Shown: positions 12,570 through 21,534, counted from the first letter of the stretch. The stretch: 64,000 nt of DNA from Bacillus sp. N1-1 (GCF_009818105.1 NZ_CP046564.1:496001-560000); one strand, 5' to 3'. Notes: generated from the sequence alone by a model not told the origin. Numbers and translations: made by a program.

Positions 12570-12644
12570 GGCGGCATAGCCAAGTGGTAAGGCACGGGTC
12601 TGCAAAACCCTTACGCCCCGGTTCAAATCCGGGTGCCGCCTCCA
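12570..12644 (+). tRNA. tRNA-Cys (GCA)
   Basis: Cloverleaf with encoded CCA; anticodon loop CTGCAAA. Confidence 0.96.
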
Positions 12645-12671
12645 ATCTTAATATTTTTTCTTTAAAGTCCT

Positions 12672-12761
12672 GCCGGAGTGGCGGAATTGGCAGACGCACA
12701 GGACTTAAAATCCTGCGGAGGGTGTACCTCCGTGCCGGTTCGAGCCCGGCCTCCGGCACCA
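12672..12761 (+). tRNA. tRNA-Leu (UAA)
   Basis: Class II tRNA with long variable arm and encoded CCA; anticodon loop CTTAAAA. Confidence 0.96.
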
Positions 12762-12794
12762 CTTATTTTTTGCCTAAATTAAACATGGTACTTT

Positions 12795-12879
12795 GCCGGT
12801 GTGGCGGAATTGGCAGACGCGCACGACTCAAAATCGTGTTCCGAGAGGAGTGTCGGTTCGAACCCGACCACCGGTACCA
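12795..12879 (+). tRNA. tRNA-Leu (CAA)
   Basis: Class II tRNA with encoded CCA; anticodon loop CTCAAAA. Last tRNA before the operon terminator. Confidence 0.95.
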
Positions 12880-12895
12880 TTACATACGTTTTTAA

Positions 12896-12927
12896 AAGAC
12901 TTCAACGTTCTCGTTGAAGTCTTTTTT
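12896..12927 (+). terminator. Terminator of the rRNA-tRNA operon
   Basis: A perfect 12-bp stem (AAGACTTCAACG/CGTTGAAGTCTT), TTCT loop, T-run. Confidence 0.92.
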
Positions 12928-13030
12928 ATATATCTTAACCTTCTTAATCTTATTTTGAGTGAAACCCGATTTAACTAACTAGAAAACGGCATATTAAGCG
13001 ATATAATTAAATTCAGCAAGGAGGCTGTCT

Positions 13031-13658
13031 ATGGGTTTTGATCTACGGAAAGCTGTGTTAATTGTTATCGGGGGAACGTTACTCTTACGTGTGGCAGGTC
13101 GTAAAATCGATCTCCCAAAGGAGGCTTGCACAAGTTGTCATCATGATTGGGATTGGCTCATTACTTATTCAACCCATTGTAGGTAAGAACGTGTTTACGA
13201 CACTATTAGTAGGCCTGTCACTTGTTTTAACTCTCGTTTTTGTTGAATATAGTCAGCTTAAATTTGATTGGCTAGAACGGTTTATTACTGGGCGCTCAAA
13301 GATTCTAATTAAAAATGGGGTTTTGCAAGAAAATAATCTTAAAAAATTGCGCTTTACTGTTGATCAGCTTGAAATGAAACTAAGACAATCACAAATTCAC
13401 TCTATCTCGGATGTTGCTGATGCCACATTAGAGCCCAATGGGCAGCTTGGATTTCAGCTTAAAGAATCGAAGCAACCTGCGACGAACGAAGAGGTAGCGA
13501 AAATCTTTGAAGAGTTAAAGAAGATTAACCAGGTTCTCCGAGGGAACACACCTTTAGTGGAACCGGCTCTTCAAAATTCTGTTGATAAAAAATCCACTTT
13601 ATTTGATGAAGTGGGGTCAAATGTTCATAACCCACCAGTATCTGATAAACTTCAATGA
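13031..13658 (+). pseudogene. YetF-like DUF421 membrane protein, frameshifted
   Basis: The product resembles the YetF/DUF421 family: three N-terminal helices followed by a cytosolic domain (KNGVLQENNLKKLR, DQLEMKLRQ, EPNGQLGFQL). The natural start is ATG 13031 behind AAGGAGG. The first 25 codons run in one frame to GRK; the family continuation SISQRRLAQ is then encoded one frame over. The shift lies in an AAAA run at 13103-13106, where three A would restore a single frame of about 208 codons. It could be an inactivating mutation, a phase-variable site or a sequencing error. Internal starts without a ribosome site are unlikely to make a working protein. Confidence 0.8.
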
Positions 13659-13760
13659 TTCATAGGAAAGACCTTATTGAGCAAATTCCTGCTCATTTGA
13701 AAATAGAGGTGATAAAATATAGTTACGTAAAAAATAATGGTTAACTGAAAGAGTGATTTT

Positions 13761-14462
13761 ATGAGAATTGAAGTATGGTCTGACTTTGTATGTCCATTTT
13801 GCTATATAGGAAAAAGACGTCTTGAGAGTGCGCTTCAGACTTTCCCACAGCGTGATCAAGTAGAAGTCGTATTTAAAAGCTTTGAACTTGATCCGAATGC
13901 GAAAGAATCTAATGGAGAAAGCATGGCTGAGCTCTTAGCAGCGAAATATAATGTGAGTCTAGAACAAGCTCAGGGTATGTGTGAGAATATGAGGCAACAA
14001 GCTGAAGGAGAAAACCTTACGTATGATTTCGATCAAATGATTCCAACGAATTCATTTGATGCCCATCGTCTAGTTCACTATGCAACAGAGCATGGTAAAA
14101 GTAATGAGATGTCAGAACGTCTCTTTTATGCCTTCTTTACTGAATCCAAAAATATCGGTGATCATGAAACACTTGCGTCACTTGGTGTAGAGCTCGGGTT
14201 AGACGCTACGGATATAAAACGTATGCTTAGAACTGAAGAGTTTACGAAAGAAGTTCGCAGTGATGAAGCAATGGGAAGTCAGCTAGGCATCCAGGGCGTA
14301 CCGTTCTTCGTATTTGACGGTAAATATGCCGTGTCAGGTGCACAGCCTGTCGAAATGTTTAAACAGGCCGTTCAAAAGGCCTGGGGAGAAGGGAATCAGC
14401 TTGAGGTCGTTGGTGGTAATGCAGAAGCGTGTTCTGCTGACTCTTGTGATCTTCCTAAATAA
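13761..14462 (+). CDS. DsbA-family thioredoxin-fold oxidoreductase (FrnE-like)
   Basis: A 233-residue cytosolic thiol-disulfide oxidoreductase of the DsbA/FrnE superfamily. The active site C11-P-F-C14 follows the first strand (EVWSDFVCPFCYIGKRRL). A helical insertion occupies the middle, and the cis-Pro loop GIQGVPFFVFDGKYAVSGAQ is typical of FrnE. A second cysteine pair (CSADSC) lies near the C-terminus and may act as a resolving site. No signal peptide is seen. The physiological substrate is unknown. Confidence 0.88.
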   Translation: MRIEVWSDFVCPFCYIGKRRLESALQTFPQRDQVEVVFKSFELDPNAKESNGESMAELLAAKYNVSLEQAQGMCENMRQQAEGENLTYDFDQMIPTNSFDAHRLVHYATEHGKSNEMSERLFYAFFTESKNIGDHETLASLGVELGLDATDIKRMLRTEEFTKEVRSDEAMGSQLGIQGVPFFVFDGKYAVSGAQPVEMFKQAVQKAWGEGNQLEVVGGNAEACSADSCDLPK

Positions 14463-14470
14463 AAGCTTAA

Positions 14471-14503
14471 GAAAGCTCTCTTATTGAAAAGAGAGCTTTT
14501 TCT
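14471..14503. terminator. Bidirectional terminator
   Basis: GAAAGCTCTC pairs with GAGAGCTTTT around a 10-nt loop, between the convergent DsbA-family gene and the small gene on the minus strand. Confidence 0.8.
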
Positions 14504-14505
14504 TA

Positions 14506-14724
14506 TCAGTCTGTATTTTCTTGCTTAATCGTTTTGTAAGCTGAATCAAGGTTGCGAATGCGACGAACAATTTCAGAGTTTTTGTTAAGGTTGTCATAGA
14601 TCATAGATGAAACGACGGAACGATAGTAGCTATTCATTGCCTCTAATTTTGAGAATACATCTCGGTTTTTTTGTATGTATTGTCGAAAATTTTCTTCGAA
14701 AAATGGTGTAGAGAATGGTTCCAT
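14506..14724 (-). CDS. Small hypothetical protein (72 aa)
   Basis: I do not recognise this gene. It encodes a soluble, charged, probably all-helical 72-residue protein (begins MEPFSTPFFEENFRQYIQKN) without cysteines or membrane segments. Support for coding is a clean ATG preceded by AGAAAGGAG, a terminator directly after the stop and no conflict with neighbours. Confidence 0.65.
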   Translation of the reverse strand: MEPFSTPFFEENFRQYIQKNRDVFSKLEAMNSYYRSVVSSMIYDNLNKNSEIVRRIRNLDSAYKTIKQENTD

Positions 14725-14857
14725 ATGCGTTCTCCTTTCTACTGGTAGTTCCGATTATAGATGGACATTTAGAAGGCGTCAAACCTGAAACCGTGCGTAA
14801 AAGTCTCCTGAAAGTGGAATGAAAGAATTGTTTTGTTAAGAAATTATGAAAAATGTG

Positions 14858-14887
14858 TTGTTTCTTACATACTTTCTATGGTATTCT
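14858..14887 (+). promoter_or_regulatory. Candidate promoter of an orphan transcript
   Basis: TTGTTT (14858-14863), 18-nt spacer, extended -10 TGGTATTCT (-10 hexamer 14882-14887). It points at a terminator with no gene in between. Confidence 0.45.
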
Positions 14888-14893
14888 ATCTAC

Positions 14894-14981
14894 ATCAGCG
14901 AGGATTGTAGAAATTCCTCGAATTTTCACCATTGACCCAACGCAGTGTTTCGTTAATATTAACGAAGCGTTGCGTTTTTTT
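14894..14981 (+). ncRNA. Candidate small RNA (~88 nt)
   Basis: Between a plausible promoter and a strong plus-strand terminator there is no reading frame. The predicted transcript has a 5' hairpin (CGAGGA 14899-14904 with TCCTCG 14915-14920), a single-stranded linker, and an 18-bp terminator stem (14939-14956 with 14959-14976) ending in a T-run. The flanking genes both lie on the minus strand, so the terminator does not belong to either. I match it to no known RNA family. Confidence 0.45.
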
Positions 14982-14998
14982 ATGTCTGGAAGATTCCT

Positions 14999-15667
14999 TT
15001 AAATGGAAATTTCGTTTTCGACATGACCACCATGAATTTGATGAAACATTTCAGCAGAAGCGTTGACAAGCTTTTTGCATTCTGATAGGTGTAGCGACGG
15101 TTGGAGATAAAAGAGCTGAATCGCGTTTGTTGTATTTTCCGTCACAGCCGTTCGTTTAGAATCGACAATCGGACTTCCGAACGCACCTCTTTGGTCGGAC
15201 GAATGGATTTTGTTATGAAAAGAGACCTCACGACCATTTAAACCTTCATAGAAGGTATTATTATCTCCAATATCGATCGTAATATCTCCTTCGATTTGAT
15301 CAAGATCATAGATTCCAATTGGAATTTTGTATTGAAGAGAAAGTAAGTTGTTGATGTCAGCAGCAGAGTGAACGAGAGGTATCGTACTTCCTTTTTTTAA
15401 TCGTCGTAAGAGAGCTTCAGAAGAGGGACGATATCGAGTAGGATCCGTGCCGAATTTTTTGAAAATGGATCGCCATTCTGAGACGGCGGGAAACGAATTG
15501 AGATTGATCTGTTCAAGGTCCATCATCATTGTTTCTTGATAAAATTGAAAGCGACCGCGTACCATTTGCGGTGACTTTTCAACCACGATATTATGATAAA
15601 TAGCATAACCAATTTTAAAATTAGGATAAAGCTCTTTAATAGATGGAGCGAGAGTAATATTGGTCAT
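14999..15667 (-). CDS. B3/4 domain protein (PheRS beta-chain B3/B4-like)
   Basis: A 222-residue protein resembling the stand-alone B3/4 domain family (COG3382), which shares its fold with the B3/B4 domain of phenylalanyl-tRNA synthetase beta. Typical segments are GTDPTRYRPSSEALLRRL and PLVHSAADINNLLSLQYKIP. Some B3/B4-fold proteins bind or edit aminoacyl-tRNA, but no activity is assigned here. ATG 15667 is preferred over the adjacent GTG because GGAGGA lies 7 nt upstream. It is divergent from the ABC-class ATPase gene. Confidence 0.82.
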   Translation of the reverse strand: MTNITLAPSIKELYPNFKIGYAIYHNIVVEKSPQMVRGRFQFYQETMMMDLEQINLNSFPAVSEWRSIFKKFGTDPTRYRPSSEALLRRLKKGSTIPLVHSAADINNLLSLQYKIPIGIYDLDQIEGDITIDIGDNNTFYEGLNGREVSFHNKIHSSDQRGAFGSPIVDSKRTAVTENTTNAIQLFYLQPSLHLSECKKLVNASAEMFHQIHGGHVENEISI

Positions 15668-15749
15668 CACACTTTCCTCCTAGTTCATATTTTTCGTTCA
15701 TTTTACCATATACCAAATTTTGAAGCTTTAAAGGAGGTTTGCCTCATAT

Positions 15750-17444
15750 ATGAAGGAACTAAAAAAACAGCTAGAACGTATTGATGGAAAAGGGTATAAG
15801 GCATACAAGGACATTAAAGGACGCTATCACTTTAATGATTTTACCCTTGCGATTGATTACGTTCAGGGAGATCCGTTTGCAAGCCCTTCTCGGGTAAGAA
15901 TCATCGTTCCTCGCGCAAAAACAATTATAGAACGTGAATGGTTTGAATCGTCTGTGAGGAAAGTTCGAACGGAAGATTGGATTGCGCGAGAAGTAGGTGG
16001 GGCCATTAGAACGACAGAGAAGCATGCAAAAGGCACTGGGAAAAGTGGATTGCTCTTTATCGATCAACCTGGTCAAAAGGTCATTGAGAGAGCCGCAGTG
16101 AACGTCACAGAGGAAGACATAACAATCTGTTTATCAATTGGATTACCCGCTCAAGGTAGGAGAGTTCTTGGCAGACAGGCGCTTGACTTGCTTTTGCATC
16201 GTATTCCAGACGTTATGAAAAAATCTGTCTTTGCACTAAATAAAGATCTCATTGTTAAGGCTCTTTTTTTAGCCGATCAACAGGAGGCGATTCGTGACTA
16301 CCTCACTGAAAATGGATATGTTAGCTTTGTAGCAAATGGAGCTATTTTGCCACGTGAGAGTGGGGTTAGCGATCGTCCTATGCAGCAAAAGGCCATCCAA
16401 TTTGAATCGCCTGAAAGTATGGAAGTATCTCTTAAAATCCCACATCGCCCAGAACCTTTAAGAGGGATGGCGGTAAAAGAAGGGATTACTTTAATTGTTG
16501 GTGGTGGTTACCATGGGAAAAGTACCCTCTTGCATGCTATGGAGCATGGCGTCTATGATCATATTTCAGGAGATGGAAGAGAGTATGTGCTCACAAATCA
16601 CCACGCAATGAAGATTCGCTCTGAAGATGGTCGTCAGGTAACTGGAGTTGATATATCGCCATTTATTAACAATCTTCCTTATGGCAAGGATACACGGTCT
16701 TTCACATCTGAAAATGCTAGTGGAAGTACGTCACAGGCAGCAAATATTATAGAAGCACTAGAAGCTGGTGCAGATACGCTTCTAATTGACGAAGATACGA
16801 GTGCGACAAACTTTATGATTCGAGATTATCGGATGCAACAGTTAGTTGAAAAAGAAAAAGAACCCATTACCCCATTTATTGATCGTGTAAAGCAATTGAG
16901 TACAGAACGACATATATCAACCGTACTTGTTATGGGTGGATCTGGGGATTACTTTGAGGTAGCTGACCAGGTCATTCTAATGGAAAATTATCGTCCATAC
17001 GATGTAACCAATAAAGCTAGAGAAATCGCGCAAGACTCGGTCCGCCAAAAAGAAGGTGGAGAAACGTTTGGTGATGCAAGTAAGAGAGTACCTGAACGGA
17101 GTAGTTTGAACAGTCAAAAGGGAAAGAAATCGAAAGTGACTGCTCGAGGACTGAACCAAATTCAATATGGTCATACGGAAGTTTCCTTTCTTCAAGTAGA
17201 GCAACTTGTTGATTCCAGCCAAACAAGATTTGCTGCTGATGTTCTTCATTTCCTAGAAAGAAATCATACGTTAGGAGATAAGTCGATTCCTGAGCTGCTG
17301 GACTTCATTGAAGAAAAACTAAATAGTGAGGGACTAGGTTCCTTTTCGTTATTTCAAGATCAGCATCCAGGAGACATTGCTCGAATTAGAAGAACGGAAA
17401 TGGCGGCGATATTAAATCGTATTCGAACGTTAAAAATAAAATAA
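15750..17444 (+). CDS. Predicted ABC-class ATPase (COG3044 family)
   Basis: A 564-residue soluble protein of unknown role. The N-terminal half (to about 240) is the family-specific domain with IVPRAKT. The ATPase core follows: Walker A GGGYHGKSTLL near residue 255 and Walker B-like DTLLIDEDTSATNF near 345, then VMGGSGDYFEVADQVI. A hydrophilic linker leads to a C-terminal helical region. No membrane segment is present, so it is not a transporter subunit. AGGAGG precedes the start. It lies 31 bp before queG, so an operon is likely. Confidence 0.85.
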   Translation: MKELKKQLERIDGKGYKAYKDIKGRYHFNDFTLAIDYVQGDPFASPSRVRIIVPRAKTIIEREWFESSVRKVRTEDWIAREVGGAIRTTEKHAKGTGKSGLLFIDQPGQKVIERAAVNVTEEDITICLSIGLPAQGRRVLGRQALDLLLHRIPDVMKKSVFALNKDLIVKALFLADQQEAIRDYLTENGYVSFVANGAILPRESGVSDRPMQQKAIQFESPESMEVSLKIPHRPEPLRGMAVKEGITLIVGGGYHGKSTLLHAMEHGVYDHISGDGREYVLTNHHAMKIRSEDGRQVTGVDISPFINNLPYGKDTRSFTSENASGSTSQAANIIEALEAGADTLLIDEDTSATNFMIRDYRMQQLVEKEKEPITPFIDRVKQLSTERHISTVLVMGGSGDYFEVADQVILMENYRPYDVTNKAREIAQDSVRQKEGGETFGDASKRVPERSSLNSQKGKKSKVTARGLNQIQYGHTEVSFLQVEQLVDSSQTRFAADVLHFLERNHTLGDKSIPELLDFIEEKLNSEGLGSFSLFQDQHPGDIARIRRTEMAAILNRIRTLKIK

Positions 17445-17475
17445 ACTCACGCCAATAAAGAAAGGAGGGTAATGA

Positions 17476-18615
17476 ATGACAAACGCACAATTAAAAGCTG
17501 ATATTGTAGCATACAGTAAAACAATCGGGATTGATAAAATAGGCTTCGCTGCAGCAGATCCGTTTAAAACACTCAAACAGCGGTTAGAACGTCAGCAGGA
17601 GCTTGGGTTTCAATCGGGATTCGAGGAATCTGATATCGAGAAGAGAACAAAACCTGAGCTTTTATTGAGCGGTGCAACGACGATTGTTTCGATTGCTATT
17701 GCTTATCCTTCGCGAATGAAGGATAGCCCAAGAAGTAAGAAAGGCGAACGACGAGGACTATTTTGTCGCGCTTCATGGGGCGTTGATTATCATCATGTGC
17801 TTAGAGAGAAACTCTCTCTCCTAGATGCATATATTAAATCGAAGGTTCCTGAAGCTAGAACGAGTTCAATGGTCGATACGGGCGAATTATCCGATCGAGC
17901 TGTAGCTGAAAGAGCCGGCATTGGTTTTAGCGGTAAAAATACAATGACCATAACAGAAGAATTTGGATCATGGGTCTACCTTGGTGAAATGATTACTGAT
18001 CTGAATTTGGAACCTGACGAGCCTGTTGAGGAGGGATGTGGAGACTGTAATATTTGTGTAGATGCCTGTCCAACGGGTGCCTTGATTGAAGGTGGCCAGC
18101 TTAACGCGAATAAATGCATTGCTTTTCTTACGCAAACAAAGGGTTTTTTACCTGATGAATACCGCTCTAAATTAGGCAATCGTTTATATGGGTGTGATAC
18201 GTGTCAGCTTGTTTGTCCTAAAAACAAAGGAAAAGATTTTCATCACCATCCTGAACTCGAACCTGATCCAGAAATGGTAAAACCAAAATTGATCCCACTC
18301 CTAACCATGACGAATCGTGAATTTAAAGAGCAATTTGGTAAAGCAGCGGGCTCATGGAGAGGGAAGAAGCCAATCCAGAGAAATGCGATTCTTGCTCTTG
18401 CTCATTACAAAGATGAAACAGCAATTGATACCCTTGTGGAAGTGATGGAAAAAGACCCTCGTCCGGTGATCCGCGGAACCTCAGCATGGGCACTTGGAAA
18501 AATCGGTGGTAAGAAGGCCCTTTATGCCCTTATGAAGGAGCAAATGAGAGAAAAAGATAAGGATGTGGCAGATGAGATCGCTAAGGGCCTGTCAATGCTT
18601 GAAAATAAGACTTAA
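17476..18615 (+). CDS. queG: Epoxyqueuosine reductase QueG
   Basis: A 379-residue enzyme that reduces epoxyqueuosine to queuosine at tRNA position 34, using cobalamin and two [4Fe-4S] clusters. The likely catalytic Asp134 lies in MVDTGELSDR. The cluster cysteines are C188/C191/C194/C198 (CGDCNICVDACP), C214 and C240/C243/C247 (CDTCQLVCP). A C-terminal HEAT-like repeat (residues about 300-375) binds tRNA. This corresponds to B. subtilis yhbA. The PduO-type adenosyltransferase upstream shows that the genome handles cobalamin. Confidence 0.96.
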   Translation: MTNAQLKADIVAYSKTIGIDKIGFAAADPFKTLKQRLERQQELGFQSGFEESDIEKRTKPELLLSGATTIVSIAIAYPSRMKDSPRSKKGERRGLFCRASWGVDYHHVLREKLSLLDAYIKSKVPEARTSSMVDTGELSDRAVAERAGIGFSGKNTMTITEEFGSWVYLGEMITDLNLEPDEPVEEGCGDCNICVDACPTGALIEGGQLNANKCIAFLTQTKGFLPDEYRSKLGNRLYGCDTCQLVCPKNKGKDFHHHPELEPDPEMVKPKLIPLLTMTNREFKEQFGKAAGSWRGKKPIQRNAILALAHYKDETAIDTLVEVMEKDPRPVIRGTSAWALGKIGGKKALYALMKEQMREKDKDVADEIAKGLSMLENKT

Positions 18616-18681
18616 TGCTGATGGTCAAACCATTAGATGCGTTGTAAGATAGTGAAAAATGTACAATAAAGAAGGGATAGA

Positions 18682-19218
18682 ATGGAGAAACAAGTGATTT
18701 ATTATGGGGAGTTTCAATCGCCGATTGGTCCATTAACGTTGTTTGCTAGTTCGAAAGGAGTTAGTAGGCTCGATTTTGGTTGCCATGAGGATGTGCTGCC
18801 TGCTGCTGAAACATGGTACAAGAAACATCATGTAAATGCGGACCTTGTTTTCAATTCTGATATGATTGAACCAATTGTCATACAATTGGAGGAATACTTC
18901 AGTGGAAAAAGAAGGGTTTTTGATCTCCAGCTTGATCCAATAGGAACTATTTTTCAGCAGAAAGTATGGAATAGCCTCTCGGAAATTCCATATGGTGAAA
19001 CGCGTTCCTACAGAGATGTTGCCGTAGGTATTTCTGCCCCAAAAGCTGTTCGAGCAATTGGTTCAGCTAATAATCGAAACCCGATTCCCATTATTGTACC
19101 GTGTCACAGAGTGATTGGAAGCAATGGTGCTCTCGTTGGATACGGTGGTGGTGTCACGAAGAAAGAATATTTATTATCACTTGAACAACACCATGCCATG
19201 CATGCAATGTTGCCATAA
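18682..19218 (+). CDS. Methylated-DNA--[protein]-cysteine S-methyltransferase (Ogt type)
   Basis: A 178-residue suicide DNA-repair protein that moves the alkyl group from O6-alkylguanine onto its own cysteine. The acceptor Cys141 lies in IIVPCHRVIG. The arginine finger Arg124 is in KAVRAIGSANNRNP, and the recognition helix is followed by the GYGGG turn. An N-terminal RNase H-like domain fills residues 1-85. No Ada-type AraC domain is present. It lies 66 bp after queG without an obvious terminator between. Confidence 0.94.
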   Translation: MEKQVIYYGEFQSPIGPLTLFASSKGVSRLDFGCHEDVLPAAETWYKKHHVNADLVFNSDMIEPIVIQLEEYFSGKRRVFDLQLDPIGTIFQQKVWNSLSEIPYGETRSYRDVAVGISAPKAVRAIGSANNRNPIPIIVPCHRVIGSNGALVGYGGGVTKKEYLLSLEQHHAMHAMLP

Positions 19219-19228
19219 CAAGATTTGA

Positions 19229-19270
19229 AGCCTATTTGCTACGGTTCATACGTAGCAAATAGGCTTTTTT
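19229..19270 (+). terminator. Intrinsic terminator
   Basis: A perfect 16-bp stem (AAGCCTATTTGCTACG/CGTAGCAAATAGGCTT) plus T-run, after the methyltransferase gene. Confidence 0.92.
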
Positions 19271-19423
19271 GAATTTTTCGTCTTAGGCATAATGCTACAA
19301 AAAGCGGGTGGTTTCTTGTAAAATAGCAAATGCAGTTAAATCACAGATGAAAAATTTAAATAAAAAGTAATGAATACAACAAGCAAATGAATTGTATTCA
19401 GAGCCTTCTTTAGAGGAGTGGAA

Positions 19424-20053
19424 ATGATGAACAGCTTTTTGTCGAAAAGCCTTATTTACGTAGCAGGATTATTTACCCTTGCCTTTGGAGTAGTATTGTT
19501 AATCAATGCTGATGTTGGAATTGCTCCCTGGGATGCTCTTTATGTAGCTCTTTCTGATCAAATCGGATTTACAGTAGGATCATGGGTGTTTATCGTTGGA
19601 GGTATTTTGATTTTCATTAACGGTCTCATTATGATGAGAAAGCCTAATCTGGCTGGTTTTATCCCGATTATTTTACTAGGACTGTTTGTAGACTTATTGA
19701 ATTTAAAAATACTAACCTTTATCGATGTAAATGGAATCGTTCCCAGATGGATTTTGTTTCTTGTTGGATTAGTCATTATGGGACTTGGGATAGCTGTGTA
19801 TTTATTTGCTTCATTGGCATCTATTCCAAATGATGAATTAATGCTTGCACTTACTGAACGAACTGGATGGAGTATTGGTGTCACAAAGACGATAACGGAA
19901 GCTATTGCATTTGTTTTAGCTTTTCTTCTTGGTGGTCCTATTGGTGCAGGTACGTTCGTTGAAGTCCTCCTACTCGGTTTCCTTGTCGGCTGGTTTGATA
20001 AACTCCTTAAAAAAATAAATCATTCTTCACCTGAAGCAGCTGCCCATTCTTGA
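19424..20053 (+). CDS. YczE/YitT family membrane protein
   Basis: A roughly 209-residue integral membrane protein with five to six hydrophobic helices, resembling B. subtilis YczE/YyaS (LINADVGIAPWDALYVALSDQIGFTVGSW). Its function is not established. GAGGAG at 19413-19418 serves either ATG 19424 or ATG 19427; an in-frame GTG at 19418 overlaps the ribosome site and is rejected. Confidence 0.8.
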   Translation: MMNSFLSKSLIYVAGLFTLAFGVVLLINADVGIAPWDALYVALSDQIGFTVGSWVFIVGGILIFINGLIMMRKPNLAGFIPIILLGLFVDLLNLKILTFIDVNGIVPRWILFLVGLVIMGLGIAVYLFASLASIPNDELMLALTERTGWSIGVTKTITEAIAFVLAFLLGGPIGAGTFVEVLLLGFLVGWFDKLLKKINHSSPEAAAHS

Positions 20054-20108
20054 TTCCGTGTCATGTGTGGGTTTCCCTTGTCATAAATTGCGATGAGGGG
20101 GGACGCAT

Positions 20109-20996
20109 ATGGGGTGGGGAGAAGAGTTAAAATCTTTTTGGAAAGATCAGGCAACTAGTTTAATAAATGGTACAGAATTAGCTAGATTAGGAATTCGTCC
20201 ATCAACAGAAGAAGCAGCAGCGGCCCGGTATCTGCAACAATGTCAGGATAGAGGAGCCGCTGTTATTCGAATAAAAAACAAAGGAATCCTTCTTAGCAAG
20301 AAAGGTTTTTCAAAAGATCAAATGTATGATTACCTTCTCCATCAACAGTTCTTGATTAAGCAAGGAGAGAAACTTTATCAAGAAGAACGAGTGGAAAAGA
20401 GATTCGCCAAGATGAATGAAGGTGATCTTGTTCTAGATTGTTCTGTGGAAGTTGAAGGAGAGCAGCCTCAAACAATAGAGAGTGAAGGGGACGATCGCGT
20501 TCGCATGAAAGGGTCATATTATGATCGATTATCTGCTCTTAAGTATGCAGAACGCTGGTGGGACGATTATAACCCGGCATATCACTCATTCGATGTTGAT
20601 TGTACGAACTATATTTCACAATGTCTTCATGCGGGAAAGGCTCCAATGCGTGGTTATCCTGATCGCACAAAAGGATGGTGGATGAAAGGGAGTAACTGGA
20701 GCTATTCATGGACAGTGGCCCATGCTCTTCGCTGGCATATAAGTGGCTCGAAGACTGGTCTACGCGCACGTGAAGTAGCAAATCCTGATGATTTGATTCC
20801 AGGCGATATTATTTGCTATGACTTCGATGGAGATGGTCATTGGCAGCATACTACTTTCGTTGTTGATAATGACGAGAAGGGATATCCTCTCGTAAATGCT
20901 CATACGACAAATAGCAGAATGCGCTATTGGGCTTATGAAGATTCTACGGCGTGGACCCCTGAAATCAAGTATAAGTTTTTCCATATTGAAGATTAG
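20109..20996 (+). CDS. yhbB: Amidase_6-domain protein (YhbB-like)
   Basis: A 295-residue protein with a C-terminal putative amidase domain (about residues 135-290). It contains the CxNYISQ-type motif (DVDCTNYISQCLHAG), a WxxSWTVAHALR stretch and PGDIICYDFDGDGHWQHTTFVV, giving candidate Cys and His catalytic residues. The family is related to NlpC/P60-like cysteine peptidases and may cut peptidoglycan or spore peptides. No signal peptide is seen. It precedes trmL, as recalled for B. subtilis yhbB-cspR. Confidence 0.85.
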   Translation: MGWGEELKSFWKDQATSLINGTELARLGIRPSTEEAAAARYLQQCQDRGAAVIRIKNKGILLSKKGFSKDQMYDYLLHQQFLIKQGEKLYQEERVEKRFAKMNEGDLVLDCSVEVEGEQPQTIESEGDDRVRMKGSYYDRLSALKYAERWWDDYNPAYHSFDVDCTNYISQCLHAGKAPMRGYPDRTKGWWMKGSNWSYSWTVAHALRWHISGSKTGLRAREVANPDDLIPGDIICYDFDGDGHWQHTTFVVDNDEKGYPLVNAHTTNSRMRYWAYEDSTAWTPEIKYKFFHIED

Positions 20997-21021
20997 TGAA
21001 TTCCATCTCCATTTAAAAACA

Positions 21022-21030
21022 TGCTATAAT
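21022..21030 (+). promoter_or_regulatory. Extended -10 promoter of trmL
   Basis: TGCTATAAT, a perfect extended -10, about 31 nt before the start codon; no good -35 box. Confidence 0.5.
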
Positions 21031-21060
21031 AGAAATGTTTTGAAGTGGAGGTGAATGAAG

Positions 21061-21534
21061 ATGTCTTTAAATATCGTCCTTTTTCAGCCTGAAATACCGG
21101 CGAATACGGGGAATATAGCACGAACCTGTGCAGCTACTCATACAAGTTTACATTTAATTCGTCCATTGGGCTTTTCAACTGATGATAAGATGTTGAAACG
21201 TGCGGGATTGGATTACTGGCAATATGCTGATGTTCATTATTATGATTCTCTAGATGAGTTTTTTGAAAAAAATCAGGATGGGGAATATTACTATATAACT
21301 AAATATGGTACAAATACACATACTGATTTTGATTATTCTGATGAAGACAAGAATACGTATTTTGTTTTCGGAAGAGAAACAAACGGCTTGCCAGATGAAT
21401 TGATTGAGAATAATAAAGAACGTTGTCTTCGTCTACCAATGACTGATCACGTTCGTGCTCTTAACCTTTCGAATACAGCTGCAATTATGGTTTATGAAGC
21501 ATTGAGACAGCAAAATTACCCTGGAATGAAATAA
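21061..21534 (+). CDS. trmL: tRNA (cytidine(34)-2'-O)-methyltransferase TrmL
   Basis: A 157-residue SPOUT methyltransferase that 2'-O-methylates the wobble nucleotide of certain leucine tRNAs with SAM. The family motifs are present: PEIPANTGNIARTC (motif 1), FGRETNGLP (motif 2) and LPMTDHVRALNLSNTAAI (motif 3, the knotted SAM site). ATG 21061 is used because GGAGGTG lies 7 nt upstream; ATG 21055 would be too close. This corresponds to B. subtilis cspR. A terminator follows. Confidence 0.95.
   Translation: MSLNIVLFQPEIPANTGNIARTCAATHTSLHLIRPLGFSTDDKMLKRAGLDYWQYADVHYYDSLDEFFEKNQDGEYYYITKYGTNTHTDFDYSDEDKNTYFVFGRETNGLPDELIENNKERCLRLPMTDHVRALNLSNTAAIMVYEALRQQNYPGMK

Noticed and set aside
13103..13106. 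Programmed frameshift in the yetF-like gene
   Set aside because: There is no slippery heptamer, downstream pseudoknot or stop-codon context; a plain indel is simpler.
13062..13658. Start of the yetF-like gene at an internal ATG in the second frame
   Set aside because: The residues encoded before SISQRRL in that frame do not fit the family and there is no ribosome site; the frame from ATG 13031 does fit.
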